64,000 bases of DNA. It comes from Camellia lanceoleosa. Taxonomy: Eukaryota > Streptophyta > Magnoliopsida > Ericales > Theaceae. Location of the stretch: contig CM045762.1 in the NCBI GenBank assembly GCA_025200525.1, positions 86,370,717 to 86,434,716 on the forward strand, in the 5' to 3' direction. Positions 33,794 through 46,340 of this stretch are shown here, piece by piece. Made by a program: the position numbers and the translations under genes. Every line of letters starts with the position of its first letter. Position 1 is the stretch's first letter. The notes beneath the pieces are model-generated. The model had not been told where the DNA came from, did not search any database, and was given only the letters and a program-made list of their open reading frames with translations.

Positions 33794-34049
33794 GGGCAAA
33801 TTACAAACACCCCCTCGAGGTTTGGTAAAAATACAGATTCTCCCATGAGGTTTGAGAAATTACATCCCCTGAGGTTTACATTTTCATAACAAATTGCCCC
33901 TTAGGGTTTTTATTTTTATACAGATTCCCCTCTAATTTTTTCTAATTTATTATGAAAATTTGACCCTCAGGGGAGAATTTGTAATTTCTCAAACCTCAGG
34001 GGAGAATCTGTATTTTTACTAAACCTCGAGGGGTGTTTGTAATTTACCC
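33794..34049. mobile_element. MULE-type foldback MITE in the QWRF3 promoter
   Basis: A 256-bp element that is an inverted repeat over arms of about 100 bases (starting GGGCAAATTACAAACACC; right end GTGTTTGTAATTTACCC), flanked by a perfect 9-bp duplication aaaatcttt (33,785-33,793 and 34,050-34,058). It lies about 270 bp upstream of the QWRF3 start codon. Confidence 0.92.
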
Positions 34050-34058
34050 AAAATCTTT

Positions 34059-34321
34059 TTAGAGTCATTTTCATTCCCAAATTACCCCAAAAAACCCACC
34101 ATTTTAACCGGCCCACAACCCCATTTTAGTAATTTCACTTCTCACAACCACATCCGCCGGCTGACTCCATTTTTGCCGCCACTTTTTCAACCGTTTGTTT
34201 TTCTTCTCATCTTCTTTTCCATTCCAAACAATCTTCATCCTCAAATCTCAATTCTCCTCTCTCTAATTCACTCTCCATTTTCATCAAATTATTATTATTT
34301 TGTTTTCTTCTAATCAAAATA
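34059..34321 (+). promoter_or_regulatory. QWRF3 proximal promoter and leader
   Basis: A pyrimidine-rich stretch with CTTCTC and TCTCTC blocks (34,200-34,290) runs into the start codon and is probably the 5' leader. No convincing TATA box seen. Confidence 0.45.
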
Positions 34322-37300
34322 ATGAAAACGGACACTGAGACCCTATTGCATTCTGATCAATTTGTCAAGCCCAGACGGTCGAAGTCTCGCGATGTGAGCT
34401 CTCGCTATTACTCTCCGAGCTCCATTGCTCCGACTGAAAGTGGAATCCCATCTCCGGACCACTCATTCTCTCCGCTCCGGCAAAAACCCAGATCTTCTAC
34501 TGACAGTAGAAAGCAACGAAACCTCGAAGACGGTGGGTTGATTCGAGGACTTTGGCCATCTTCAACCACCTCCACCACTTCCACCACCACCACCACCACA
34601 AGTTCTTCAAAGAAAAAGCTTGGTACTCTTGCTGAATATCTTGGAAATGATAGGCTCAAAGACCTCATCATCGACGACAACAAAAGCAACGAAAACTCCG
34701 GTAATTCCATGACGTTTCTTAACAGACAAAGAAGTTGTTCAGAGTTCAGTAGGTTTGAGAAAGATGAACAACCCAGAAAAAGTGTGAAAGATAATCACAA
34801 ACCCTTTTTTGGAGGGTCGATGAGGTACACCGGAAAGTTACGCTTTCCGGGTCGATCATCCACTTCTTCATCATCATCAAATCAGTCTCCGGCTTTACAC
34901 GATGAAATAATTCCGGGACGATTCTCAGTCGATGAAAATGCGCTTCGCCGAAGATCATTAGGGCAAAGATCATCAGACTCAGTTTTGTCAGACACCCAAG
35001 ACTCCGAATCCGAATGCAGCGACGTATGTTCCGGCACTAGTTTTGGATCTTCAAGTACCGGAAAACGGTCATCGAAAAAGTCTGGTATCGAGGTTTCGTC
35101 AAGGTATTTATCGAATAGGCCTCGACGAGGGACATCTGATTCAAACATTCCGATCCCAGCATCGCCAGAAAATTCTCCGAAAAATTTTAGTAAGATAAAG
35201 AATGCGGTGAAGAGAGCGAATTCATTGACTGCATATGGAAGTGCCAAGTCAAACTGGGCTTTGTCGCCGGGGAGGTCGGGGCCATTGCCGATGTCTGTGG
35301 AAAGTAAGGGGAAACCGATGTCGTTTTCGAGCTTGAGACCTCCGACGAGCCCGTCGAGAGCGAAAGGTGTTGGGAATTTTTTGAGCATGGGACTAGATTT
35401 GTTCAGAAGTAAGAAATCTCCTGCAACTTCTTCATCTTCATCGTCGTCGTCATCTTCGCCTTCGGGGTCTGGTATGGGGGAGAGTGTGCTTCAACTTCGA
35501 CTACTGCAGAATAGATTGGTTCAATGGAGATATGTGAATGCTAGAGCTGATGTTGTGAATGAGAAGATGAGTAATCAAGCTGAGGTACTTCTTGTTAACA
35601 TTGTTGCTTTGCTTTTACAATTTTACTTGTTTGTTGTTTGCTCATGCATGCCATCATGTTGTGAAAAATTTATATTGATAATTTTTTTATTTAAAATAGA
35701 AAAATGAGAATTTTGATGACGGGTTGGGAAACTTACATCAAATAAAATGAATAGCTGAAATCCATCCATGAAATGTAGGGATCACTTATATTTGTTTTTT
35801 TCTGTTTTACAGTAAATTTTTTTAATTATAATTTAGTTTAGAACTAAATTTTTTTTAAATTATCAAAATTGATTTTTTTTTTTTTTTTTTCATTTAATAA
35901 AAAATGCAAGTTTGTAAGACTTTTGGTTTGGTCCAACCTCCAATTGAAGAGATGGGATAGAGTCGTCTAGTTAAGTTCTGTTGTTTGTGGACACTTGTCT
36001 GTAATCATTCATAAATTATTTTGATTCGTTTGATAGTCATAGATTTTATCACATTTGTTTTTTTTTTAAAAATAGGTGACAAATATAATTAAAAAAATAT
36101 TCTGTCAGTTCACTACAAAAAAAAGTACTTTTGGCGACTAAATTTTTAGTCGCCAAAAGTCTGTTTTTGGTCGCCGAAAGTCGAAATTTTACTTTCCCCG
36201 ACAAAATTTTTTAGTCACCACATTTGTCGCCTATATATGGTCGCTGGAGGTATTGGCGACTAACATTTTTTTAGTCGGCAAAAAATAGCTCTTTAGCGAC
36301 CAACTTTTTAGTCGCCAATAGTGTTTTACACTTTTGAAAATCAGACATTTACCAATTAATAATTTAGTCGCGAAAACCCTCTGAATCGCCGACTAAACGA
36401 CTTAGTCGCCAAAAAGAAAACTTTTGGCGACTAAATTTTTAGTCGCCAAAGGTGTTTCCGGGGAAAAAAAAAAAACCCACTCTTTTTTTGCTTTTCCTGA
36501 GTTTCGAACCCCAACCGTCCCACATTCCAAACTTTTTTGCATCACACTCCCTCCACTATGCCACTACAACATCACATAAATATATATGCAATATATATTA
36601 TTTATATAGTATATTAATCAGTATTAATACAAAAGTATATATATAAATATAATTATTTTTATTTAATATAATTTATGTAAAAAATAAATTATTTATTAAA
36701 AAAAATTTTAGGCCACTTTTGGCAACTAAAACCATTATTTAGTCGCCAATTCTATTATTTTGGGCTACTAATTAATTTTTTGTCGCTAAGAAAATAAGTT
36801 TCAATTAAAAATCAGCAGTTTTGGCGACGAAACCTATTTTTTGTCGCCAAAAACGTCCCCTTTTGGCTACTAAACTGAATTTTAGTCGCCAATACTCAGT
36901 TTTTAGCTACTACTTTTTTTTTGTAGCCAAAAAGCTTCACTTTCAGCGACCAATCTATTTTTAGTCTGCAAAACACCTACAATTGGCGACCAATCTGCTT
37001 TTTAGTCGCCAAAACCATCACTTTTGGCTACTAAATTATTTTAGTCGCCAAAAACCGTCACTTTTGGCTACTAAACAACCTTTGGTCGCTAAAACCCCTA
37101 CATTCGGCGACTAAACTGCCTTTTAGTCGCTAAAACCATTGTATTCAGCGACTAAAGTCTTTTAGTCGGCAAAAGTGTTCAATTTTGGCGACTAATTCCA
37201 TTTTAGTCGCCATTTCTATTACTTTCAGCGACGAAAAATTTAATTTTGGTCGCCAAAAACGCTCTTTCTTGTAGTGATTATTATTTTTTTTAAAAAAACA

Positions 37301-40162
37301 TGTACAACAAAACCATATGATAATTGTTGAATAAATTATATATACACAAAAGATCTAAAATAAATACATGCTACTAAAATGGGCCTTATAGTGAGTCCAA
37401 TAGACTGGACTAGACCGGTCCATTTAAATCTTTGTTATTTCTGTTTAGTTTTTGGTGAAACATTCTCAATTTTAATTCAAAATTTTTTTGGGGACTTCAA
37501 AAGTTTTAAAAAATTATTTTTCAAATTGTTTTTTCTTGATTTTCACTACCGCAGAAGTCTTTGAAACTTAGTACATGGGCTGTAATTCCATGAATCCAAT
37601 GTCATGGCTTACCATATGGCTTTCAAATGATATTAAGTTCTTTATTGATATATTTAGAGTCAAATTTCACTAATACGTGTGTCGGTTTTTGAAACTATTT
37701 GTAATTTGAAATAACATGAGTGTCAAATTCTTCTAAGAAAAAATAATACTTTACATAATGCTATTTATAATTCAAGTTATAAAATGGTGTAGAACTCACA
37801 TTAATAAATATATGAGCTTAGATTTGTTAAATGATTAAGACATAATTGAATGATTACGAGCTAGACATAAAATAAAAGATTTGCTGTTTTGTGTATACCA
37901 TTTTCTAATGCTACATGAGCTTAGATAGATAAAATGATAATGATTGAGGTTGATTTGCCTAAAATGATCATCATTTGGATTGTTTCTCTTATTTGTCTAA
38001 GTTCATATTGTAGTCTTGACTAATGACACAAGTTACATTACGGTTTGATAGAGCACTTTGATATATGCTTGCAATAGTATTGCAAAGTTGCAACATTCTG
38101 TGCTACAAAAAAAGCTACAACTTGAGAAAGAGAAGCTTGAGATGAAGCTGAATTTCATTCTTTATTCACAAGTAAGTAATAGACACTACATGATTTTATT
38201 TTATTATTCAATTATACACTACATGATAGACGTTTACAAACATAGAGACAATGATACATTTTTATGGTACTATATGAACTCACTTGTAGATTAAGTCATT
38301 GGAAGCTTGGGGAGATATGGAAAGACAACACTCATCAGCAATTTCCATGACCAAAGATTGTTTACACTCAGTCATTTGTAGAATACCCCTTGTGGATGGT
38401 GCGAAGGTAAGAGAATTTTGATTTATATTTAGTGTAATTACATTAAAACCAAAAAAAATTATATCAAAAAACTTGTACAAAATGACGTAGCTAACTTGTG
38501 CGCTTATTACTTATAGCCAAAAAAATATATATTATAATGATATCTTTTAATTATAAAAATATCACTGCCACATCTTCTAATTAATGATCCTATATAAACA
38601 TTGCACAATAATAATACGGTGGTGCTACATGCACCAATTAGTATACTACTTAGTGTATCAACACTAGTTATGACTTATTATTGACCACACTCATTAATCA
38701 CATTACAAATTCCAAAAATCTCTTAAATTATGCTACATCATCAATTGGTATACTAATTAGTATATCAATTGGTACATATAGCATTATTCATAATAATAAG
38801 TAATGCTATGATAACTTGATTTTTGTACCAAAATCACTTATTATTTATGTGTCATCATTTCATTTGTGCAATGGACTCACTTTCCATGCATTGATACATG
38901 GATGGTACAAAATTTTGAAAAAACATTATGCACCCCAGAAAGTACTTAAAAAAAATAAATGTATGATGCTGATGCAAATTTGTGTTGATGTTAGTTGCTC
39001 GCATAGGCAAAATAATTTTAGTCCTACATACTATTTTTTGAGAAATTTTCAAATATGTTTTAGAATAGTTAGTATTGTATTGTTGATAAAAATCTAGTCA
39101 TCATATCATAATTCAACAACATAACAACATTGATAAGAGCATTTAACTGACAAATTGAAACTTGTAGATGGAGTCACATTCAACTTCCATAGCACTTCGA
39201 CATGGATCAGATCTTGCAACATCCATCAAGTCCATGTTATCCATTTTCTCACCAGGGGTAAGTACTCAGTCCACTGCTTGTGTGTGTGTGTGTGTGTGAA
39301 CACTTCTTTAGAAATGATCATTCATGTTATAACAGGCTGAGAAGACAGTTTCGATGCTTTCGGAACTAGCACAGACTGTAGCACAAGAGAAGGCACTTTT
39401 GGAAGAATTGTTCGAGAATTTCAGGGTACTTTCAACACTAGAGGTAATTGAAAATCGCACATTGTTTATTAGTTCAAATGTAACAATGTTGTTTTATAAG
39501 ACTATAAGTTATTTCACTACTACAAGAAAATGCAATTTTATTTCGTTACCTTATAAGGCATAAACTATGGTAAGATTTGTGACTATGAATTATTGTCGTC
39601 GAATCATGTCACCGAAGGTTTGGTGCCATAAGATTAAACAGGCTGAGGGGATTCAAATCCTATCAGTTTTATAGATGAAATGTATATTTTCATTTCATAA
39701 TCAATTACTATGACAGATTCAAATTACCAAATCGTTATTTTAAATTCAAAAATAGTTTAAAAAGTTGAAATTTTTTTAATATTACAACTTTCAATTACTA
39801 TGACATAGTAGTTATAGACCATCCATTTAACATTTTAATTTTGTATTACAACCGTATGAAATAAAATAAAAACAAAATATTCATTCCATTTATGAAATGG
39901 AGAAAATCAAAATTCAGTCATAGAAGGTAACTACATATATTAGAAATATTATGTACGTAGAAAACACATATATTTGCATGAGTAACTTGTACAATATAAG
40001 ATAGGTTTGTTGGGTATGATTCGATTTAAAATCTTTTGCTTTTAACATTTACACTGAACTCAATTGCAGATTCAGGAGCGGAGTTTAAAGTGCACTATAA
40101 TTCAAATGAAATTATGGAAACAACAACAGAAACAACACTACCAACCGGAGATTGTTTCATGA
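34322..40162 (+). CDS. QWRF motif-containing protein (QWRF3/AUG8 family)
   Basis: Six exons, join(34322..35584, 38052..38171, 38290..38406, 39168..39257, 39336..39443, 40070..40162), 596 residues, all GT-AG and all phase 0. The family is plant-specific and microtubule-associated (augmin subunit 8, EDE1, SCO3). The first exon gives a basic, Ser-rich disordered half with PRRSKSRDVSSRY near the start, GKLRFPGRSS, SLTAYGSAKSNWALSPGRSG, a poly-Thr run and a poly-Ser run before ESVLQLRLLQNRLVQWRYVN. The family motif at 401-404 is QWRY, not QWRF. Exons 2-6 form the conserved helical C-terminal half (LQKKLQLEKEKLEMKL; LEAWGDMERQHSSAISMTKD; LAQTVAQEKALLEELFENF; RSLKCTIIQMKLW). Sequence and position beside GAUT10 both favour QWRF3; its exact role is not known to me. 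Confidence 0.9.
36111..37276. mobile_element. Non-autonomous CACTA element in QWRF3 intron 1
   Basis: The ends CACTACAAAAAAAAGT and CACTACAAGAAAGAGC (right end, reverse complement) are followed inward by many copies, in both orientations, of TTTTGGCGACTAAA and TTTAGTCGCCAAAA, typical of CACTA subterminal repeats. It is 1,166 bp with no transposase. The 3-bp flanks gtt/att differ by one base. It lies within the 2,467-bp intron 35,585-38,051. Confidence 0.85.
39278..39298. repeat. (TG)n microsatellite in QWRF3 intron 4
   Basis: About ten TG units, 20 bases downstream of the exon 4 donor. Confidence 0.95.
39515..39660. mobile_element. Possible solitary CACTA terminus in QWRF3 intron 5
   Basis: CACTACTACAAGAAAATGC is a typical CACTA-type end, followed by 'gtgactatgaattattgtcg'. 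I found no matching opposite end before exon 6, so it may be a truncated copy. Confidence 0.35.
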
Positions 40163-42524
40163 TTTCGTTCTTCTTTGTTCCTAACTGAAGATGCAGTCCG
40201 GATTTTAGAGACAATAATATTTTTATTTTTATTTTATTGTTTTGAATCACATATTATTTGATAAGGGATATTTTTCGTTTAGCATAGAATGTCTTAGAAT
40301 TTATTAAATTACATGTTTTATGTTGATTTATTTTTACTATTACATAGTATTTTTTTTTCTTTGGTTCTAAAATAATTAGGATGGCTCTACAAGAATTAAT
40401 TTTATTTCTTAATTTTTTTTTTTTTTTTAGTATTCTTAGTTGTTTTAACCGTTATCTTTTATTATAAATAATGATTTGTAAGCTCTATGACTCTTCAGCT
40501 AATTGATGAACATATAAGAGACTTTGATTGAGAGATTTCTTTTTAGTTTTTTCTATGATTTTGGTAATTTTAATTAGGATTCAATAGATTCGTGTTTGCA
40601 ATAGATTATTCTCTTCAAGTCAAGTTTTTCAGCTACATCAGTTTATTAGGTGTTGTGATCGATAGATCATTTAATGTTTTTTCGGAGAAACTTTGATGGA
40701 TATTTTTTTGGTATTTGATACAATGGAAAACGAAAATTAGTGAAAAATATTTTTCATGATAATTAAAAAACAAATTTCTTTGGGTAGAAAAATATTTTTT
40801 ACTTTTAAAAAGCGGAAAATCTTTTCTGAACTAAAACTTTACTAATATCATCACACCACCATCACCAGTCTCACCTCCTCCACCATACCACCATCACCAC
40901 CGCTCTCATCATTGTCGCTATCACCGCTGCCGTTGCTCCACCATCATGCCACTACTCCACCTTCACCACTACCACAACCAAACATAGAAAAATATTTTCT
41001 CCGAAAAATATTTTTTTTCCGTAAAAAATATTTTCCATTAAAAAATGTTCTATAACTTAAAAATAAAATAAAAGCAAAATAAGATAATCCAAGTAGACTT
41101 TTTGACTAAGAGTAAAAAAAATCAACTTATTTCATAAAACAAGCCCAAAAAAAAAAATAAAAAAATCACATTTTAGTCCAAAAGAAAACTTTATTCCTTT
41201 TGCTCCCTGACTTGATATTTTTGGTTTGGATTTTTTTTTTCAAAATTTATCCAACTTTCTTTTTTCTTTTTCTTTTTTTGGTAAAAAAATTAGGGTCACG
41301 TAAGTTACATAAATTTTTTTTTTTTTTTTTTCAAAAAAATGACTTTTAAAAATAAGTTCATCAAAGAAGGAAATTAGAAAAAAAAAAAAAAACCTTCTTA
41401 AATGTAAGTTAGACAAAAAGTTAAAAACACTAAAAACATTATCAAACAACATGATTTATTTTAACCATTGCAAAACTAAAAAATTGGAAAAAGCTATAAC
41501 TTAAAAACAAACAAACAAACAAAATAAGATCATCCAATCCTTGTAAATAGACCTTTCACGAAGAATGTTTTTAGAACTTTAAGGTCTCAAACTACAAAAC
41601 TTTTAAAAAATCTATTGTCTAGGTCAACCTTAAATATTTAAACTTAAAATTTTCATAATAGAAATCCTTAAATCCATTTCAAACTTACCAATAAAATAAA
41701 AAAATAATTGTCTTGTACTATTATTTGTTCTTTTTAAACTTCATAAACTCTATCAATATAATAATTTTCAAATTTTATTTAATTATGCTCTTTTAAATAA
41801 TATTTTTAATTTCTACTAAGAATGAACACATTTCATAAAATTGTTAGTACTTTTTCATTTTATTTCAGTAAATTACACATATTACTTTTGTATTTTAAAA
41901 GGAAAATATCATCGAATTTTTAGGTGGGGGAAGAAAAAACTATTGAACTAAATCGTTGATTATTAGATTTTCAAAAAACAAAATTTAAAAACACATATTG
42001 ATTAACGATTAAAAATTTGTTTGGTTGGAGAGAGAACTAATTAATGTACAATTCATAAATTTATCTTTAATTTTTTATTTATTTGAGGCAAAATGAAAAA
42101 AAGAAAAAAGAAAAAAAAGAATGAAAATAGTATATATCTTATTTAAAAAATAATTTATTATTTTATTATGTATATAGCACGAGTTATATGTTAGTTTTGA
42201 TAAATTAAGTGCAACGTTTATACCTTGGATAGACTACTTTTGACTAGAATCTTAAACTTCATTAGGAGATCAAAAATTCAAATCTTAACACATTTAATAA
42301 GCTTCTCTTCTTTGCATGCTATGTGTCTATGGTCTCAGATGTTTTAAAAAATAATAATAAATTACATTGAATTTTTTTTGAAATTAGAAAAAATACAATA
42401 AATTTTTATAATTTTAAAATAATTACATAAGACTCCCTTAATATTTTAATTCTTGTAGCACCCAGCTCTCCTTCCTCAATAATTCATTACTATTAGTCAT
42501 ATGTACGGATAACAATGCGCCATA
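40163..42524. other. QWRF3 3' flank and AT-rich DNA
   Basis: The first few hundred bases are presumably 3' UTR. Around 40,710-41,060 two 'gaaaaatattttt'-rich arms flank a CACCACCATCACC-rich core, probably a degraded foldback element. A piece 'tagcacgagttatatgttag' near 42,178 looks like a Helitron 3' end. No gene seen. Confidence 0.45.
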
Positions 42525-44064
42525 TCTATACTATATATTAACCAAAAGGGTCCAGCTTATCTCAAGTTGAGATCAAGACTGGACCTGTCTAGTTCGGCCC
42601 ATGGAGCCCATTTTTTGGGCCCGTTTTGATAATCCGAACCGTTTAATGTGTAGAACTCGTCGAGTACTACATGCCTATAAAAAATCACGTTGATCGGATA
42701 TCAATAGCTATGTGATTAAATCAGTTTTGTATAAAAAAAATGGACGGTGAAAAAATTAACGGTTGATAAAAAACTGTTTTGTTCACATAGCTATCGATAT
42801 CCGATCAACGTGATTTTTTACAAGCATATAGTACTCGACGAGTTCTACACATTGAACGGTTCAGATTATCAAAATGGGACCCGTGGTGGGCCCCCACGGG
42901 CCCAACAACACGGTCCAGTCCAATCCAATCTTGGACTGGACCAAAGCCACTGCCTAAGCAAAAAAGAGTTTTTAACCCCAAGTCTTGTGGGAGCTCCAAT
43001 CTCCCAATCTAAATTTCTTGATTTTTTGATTTGAAAAAAAAAAAAAAACCTTAGCATTTATTAACTTCTCGCAACCCCCAAGTCTTACCCTCATAATAAT
43101 ACTTTAATGTATTAAGAACAAGTATAAAAAAAATTCTTTGAAATCTAACACATGAATTTCTTGAAAAGTTCCAACACATATGATTATTATCCCTCATAAT
43201 AACACTTTAATACATTAAGAACGAGTATAAAAAAAAATTCTTGAAAAGTCTTCTATACTATATATTAAGTAAAATTGGGTTTTTAACTCCAAGCTTTGTG
43301 GGAGTTCCAATCTCCCAATCTAAATTTCTTGATTTTTTGATTAAAAAAAAAAAAACTTAGCATTTATTAACTTCTCCTAACCCCCAAGTCTTACCCTCAT
43401 AATAACACTTTAATGTATTAAGAATAAGCATAATTTTTTTTTTTTTTGAAATCCAACACATATAAATTCCTTGAAAAGTCCCAACACATATGATTATTAT
43501 CCCTCATAATAACACTTTAATGCATTAAGAATAAACATAAAAAAAAATTCTTGAAAAGTCCAACACATATGATTATTATCAAAATATTAAATTTTAATAT
43601 AATATAATAAAGAAAAAGACATTTAATTTATTAAAAAGTCTAACACATATGATTATTTTCAAAATATTAAATTTTAATATAATCTATACTATATACTAAG
43701 TAAAATGGGATTTTTAACTCCCAAGTCCTGTGGGAGCTTCACTATGCCAATCCTAATTTTCTAATTTTTTGTTTTTTTTTTTAAAAAAAAATTAATCTCA
43801 GCATTTATTAACTTCTCTCAACCCACAAGACTTTTTGACTTCTCTCATAATTACTACAGTACCTTTTCCAAAACAAATAATTTGTATATTAAAAAAAATT
43901 TAAAACAAATATAAATATCGATATCTATATCTATCTATTTAATTATATCTATCGCTAACCCACAAGTTTTGTGAGAGTTCCAATATCTGAACCTTAATTT
44001 CTTAATTTTTTTTTATTTTTTTTTTGAAAAAAAAAAACTTAGCACTTATTAAATTCTTCCAAAT
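42525..44064. mobile_element. Cluster of truncated, nested Helitron-like copies
   Basis: Three sites after an A read TCTATACTATATATTAA or a near variant (42,525; 43,252; 43,683), the usual Helitron 5' terminus. Each of the last two is followed by 'tttttaactc', 'tgtgggag' and 'tagcatttattaacttctc'. Repeated blocks such as 'cacatatgattatta' show internal duplication. The last copy is cut by the solo LTR at 44,065. Non-coding. Confidence 0.6.
42555..42950. repeat. Long foldback (about 150-bp arms)
   Basis: Left blocks 'aaccgtttaatgtgtagaac', 'tcgtcgagtacta', 'atcacgttgatcggatatc' and 'atagctatgtga' recur in reverse complement and reverse order between 42,780 and 42,880. 'ggacctgtctag' and 'gggcccg' extend the similarity outward. 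A transcript would fold into a long double strand. Confidence 0.85.
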
Positions 44065-45136
44065 TGTAGACACCCCATTTTTGACCGACCTTAAGACTCA
44101 GACGTCACCGGTTGAGCGCTCGGTGATGTTGCATATTGTGCTCGTTCAGAAGTCTCAGAGTCGCGGGCTAAACCGTGCGATGCGCAATTCCGAACTCTCT
44201 TCCGTGCCTTGCCTCGGTTTGCGAACCAGACTCGGTTTTCTCTGTTTTCTTTTTTGAGGGGAGGGAGAGGTCCCGTAGACCATCTCTCAGTGGCCGTGGG
44301 CTATATTTCGTGGCCGTAGGCCATTTTGCCCATTTCGGAGCCCGGTTCCTGGTTTTCGGAGCCGTCAGGCCGTGTGCCTCGGTTCGGGACCACCCAACCA
44401 TCTCCGATTTCTCCGGTTTCTGGCATGCATCTCATTTACTCCCTAACGAGGGACACTGGGGTCTTAGATACCCACTTCGCAGCCAAACACCACTTTCGGT
44501 GCTTAACGGCCGGTTTTCGGGACCGGCTGCGTGTTTGGCCCCGAGCATTCGTTTTGCATCGATTTTTGTTCATTTTTGGCAGTACCTCTGTTTTATCATA
44601 AGGAAGGTCATGGAGGGTGGGAGGACAAGAATTGTCTCAAAGAACTATGCTCCTCCGGCGCCTCTCGGCGCCCGTTTTGCTCACTTCCGGGCTAATGTTG
44701 AACACCCTAGGGCCATTTTCTTCGAGCCAAAACCACATATTTGTGTTGTACACACATGGGAGGACCCTAAAAAATGGTGCTCGGCCAGTAATTCTTCCTT
44801 TCATTTTTTGACCTCTCCTAGAGATGGCTTGTTGTCTCTCCTGCTTCAGAGTTGTCAAATTCCAACCACAGGGCCTTGTTGTACACACATGGGAGGACAC
44901 CACCCTTTGGTGCTCGGCCAGCAATTCCAACTTTCCATTTTTACCCCTAGCCGGCCGGCCATGGGCGGTGGCCGGCCGGCCACCTCCAGCAAAAGTGGCT
45001 AGCCGGCCTGCATCCCCAACTTGTGTTCATTACAGCTGTATAGCTGTTTCTCCAAAATATCTGGGCATCCGGGGGATATTTTGGGAGGGAAAGCTTGGGT
45101 GCATTTCCCTCCTCTTTTACACCCCCTTCTTGGCCT

Positions 45137-45144
45137 TTATAAGT
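45137..45144 (+). promoter_or_regulatory. TATA-like box in the large LTR
   Basis: TTTATAAG about 1.07 kb into the LTR, a plausible U3 promoter reading on the plus strand. The U5/R portion would then be about 3.7 kb. Confidence 0.4.
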
Positions 45145-46340
45145 GGCTGGCCAGCTCCTTCATTAGAGTAACAAAAACTTCCTAGAAGAGCTCCTAAGCA
45201 TTTGCCTACATCTCCCTATTCAAAAACCTCCAAAAAACTTCAAGTGTTAGCCTCATTTGTTCATCAACACCAAGCCTCACCATCACCACTTCCATTCCAG
45301 CAGCAAAGGAAGGTTTTTCAAAGGCTAAGAAGCAACAAATTCAAGCCAAGAAGCAACAAAAGTCTTGTCTTCAAGGGTGAGTACTCTTTTACCCTTTTTG
45401 AGCTTATTTTTGCTTCATTTTTATACCCTATTTTCTTGAGGTTTTGGGCTCCGACCCTAACTGAGTTTAGGCTTATTTTGAGCCCCTCTACAACATTTTA
45501 GAAGGGCTCAACCTTGTTTGGAGCTTCTACATACCACTTGCTTCAATATCCATCATATTTACCGTAAACTTGCATGCTATTTTTAGCTTATGTACATTTG
45601 TTTTTGGAGCATTCCATAAACTGTGATTGAGCTTATTTTGAGCTCCTCTACAACATTGTAGAAGGGCTCAACCTTGTTTGGTGCTTCCATGAATGACCTC
45701 TCTTTATAGCCCCTATTTGGTCCATATTTTGCATGATTTTTTAGGCCTATCTTGCTTCTGTTTTTGGCCATGATCAGAACTGTAAATAGTCTTAAAATGA
45801 CCCACTCTTCATGTTTTGTTAAGGGTCTTAGGCTGTTTGGAGAATTCTTGGTATACCTCTCTTTATAGCCCTCTTTTGGTCCATATTTTGCATGCTATGT
45901 TTGCCGTATTTGTATACTGTTTTGAGGGCTTCCATAAGCTGTAAATGTTTATATTTTTGGACCCTCTTCAATTTTGTAGAACTGTATTTTTCAGTTTGAG
46001 AATTGCGTATATCACTTGCTTCATTGTTCCCCTCTTTTCCCCCTTTTTTGCATGCTATTTTTGCCATACTTGTGATTGTTGTTTGGCCATATTTTGTACT
46101 GGAAAAATGTTAGTTTAGGGACTGCCTAGCATCTTTCTCTACACTTCATGTCCATATTGTGCATGTTTGGCATAGCTGCAAGTCATTTCGGGTACTTAGC
46201 ATAGCATTTCGGGCATCGGGTGTAATTTTGCTATAATTCGGGGGCTGTTTTTGCATCATTTTGACTGCTGAAATTTGCATTTTCCATATGCCATATGCCA
46301 CGTCTCATTTTGCATGCCATTTCATGCCTTAGGGCCATTG

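Noticed and set aside
34882..35388. Minus-strand frame of 168 codons in QWRF3 exon 1
   Set aside because: A shadow of the QWRF3 coding exon; no family similarity.
42240..42350. Possible SINE or tRNA-derived sequence
   Set aside because: 'aaaattcaaatctta' is only a weak B-box match, and no A-box or tail structure supports it.
44175..45002. Open frame of 275 codons
   Set aside because: It lies in the U3 part of the large LTR, overlaps long frames on both strands, and shows no domain or family similarity. Its length follows from high GC content.
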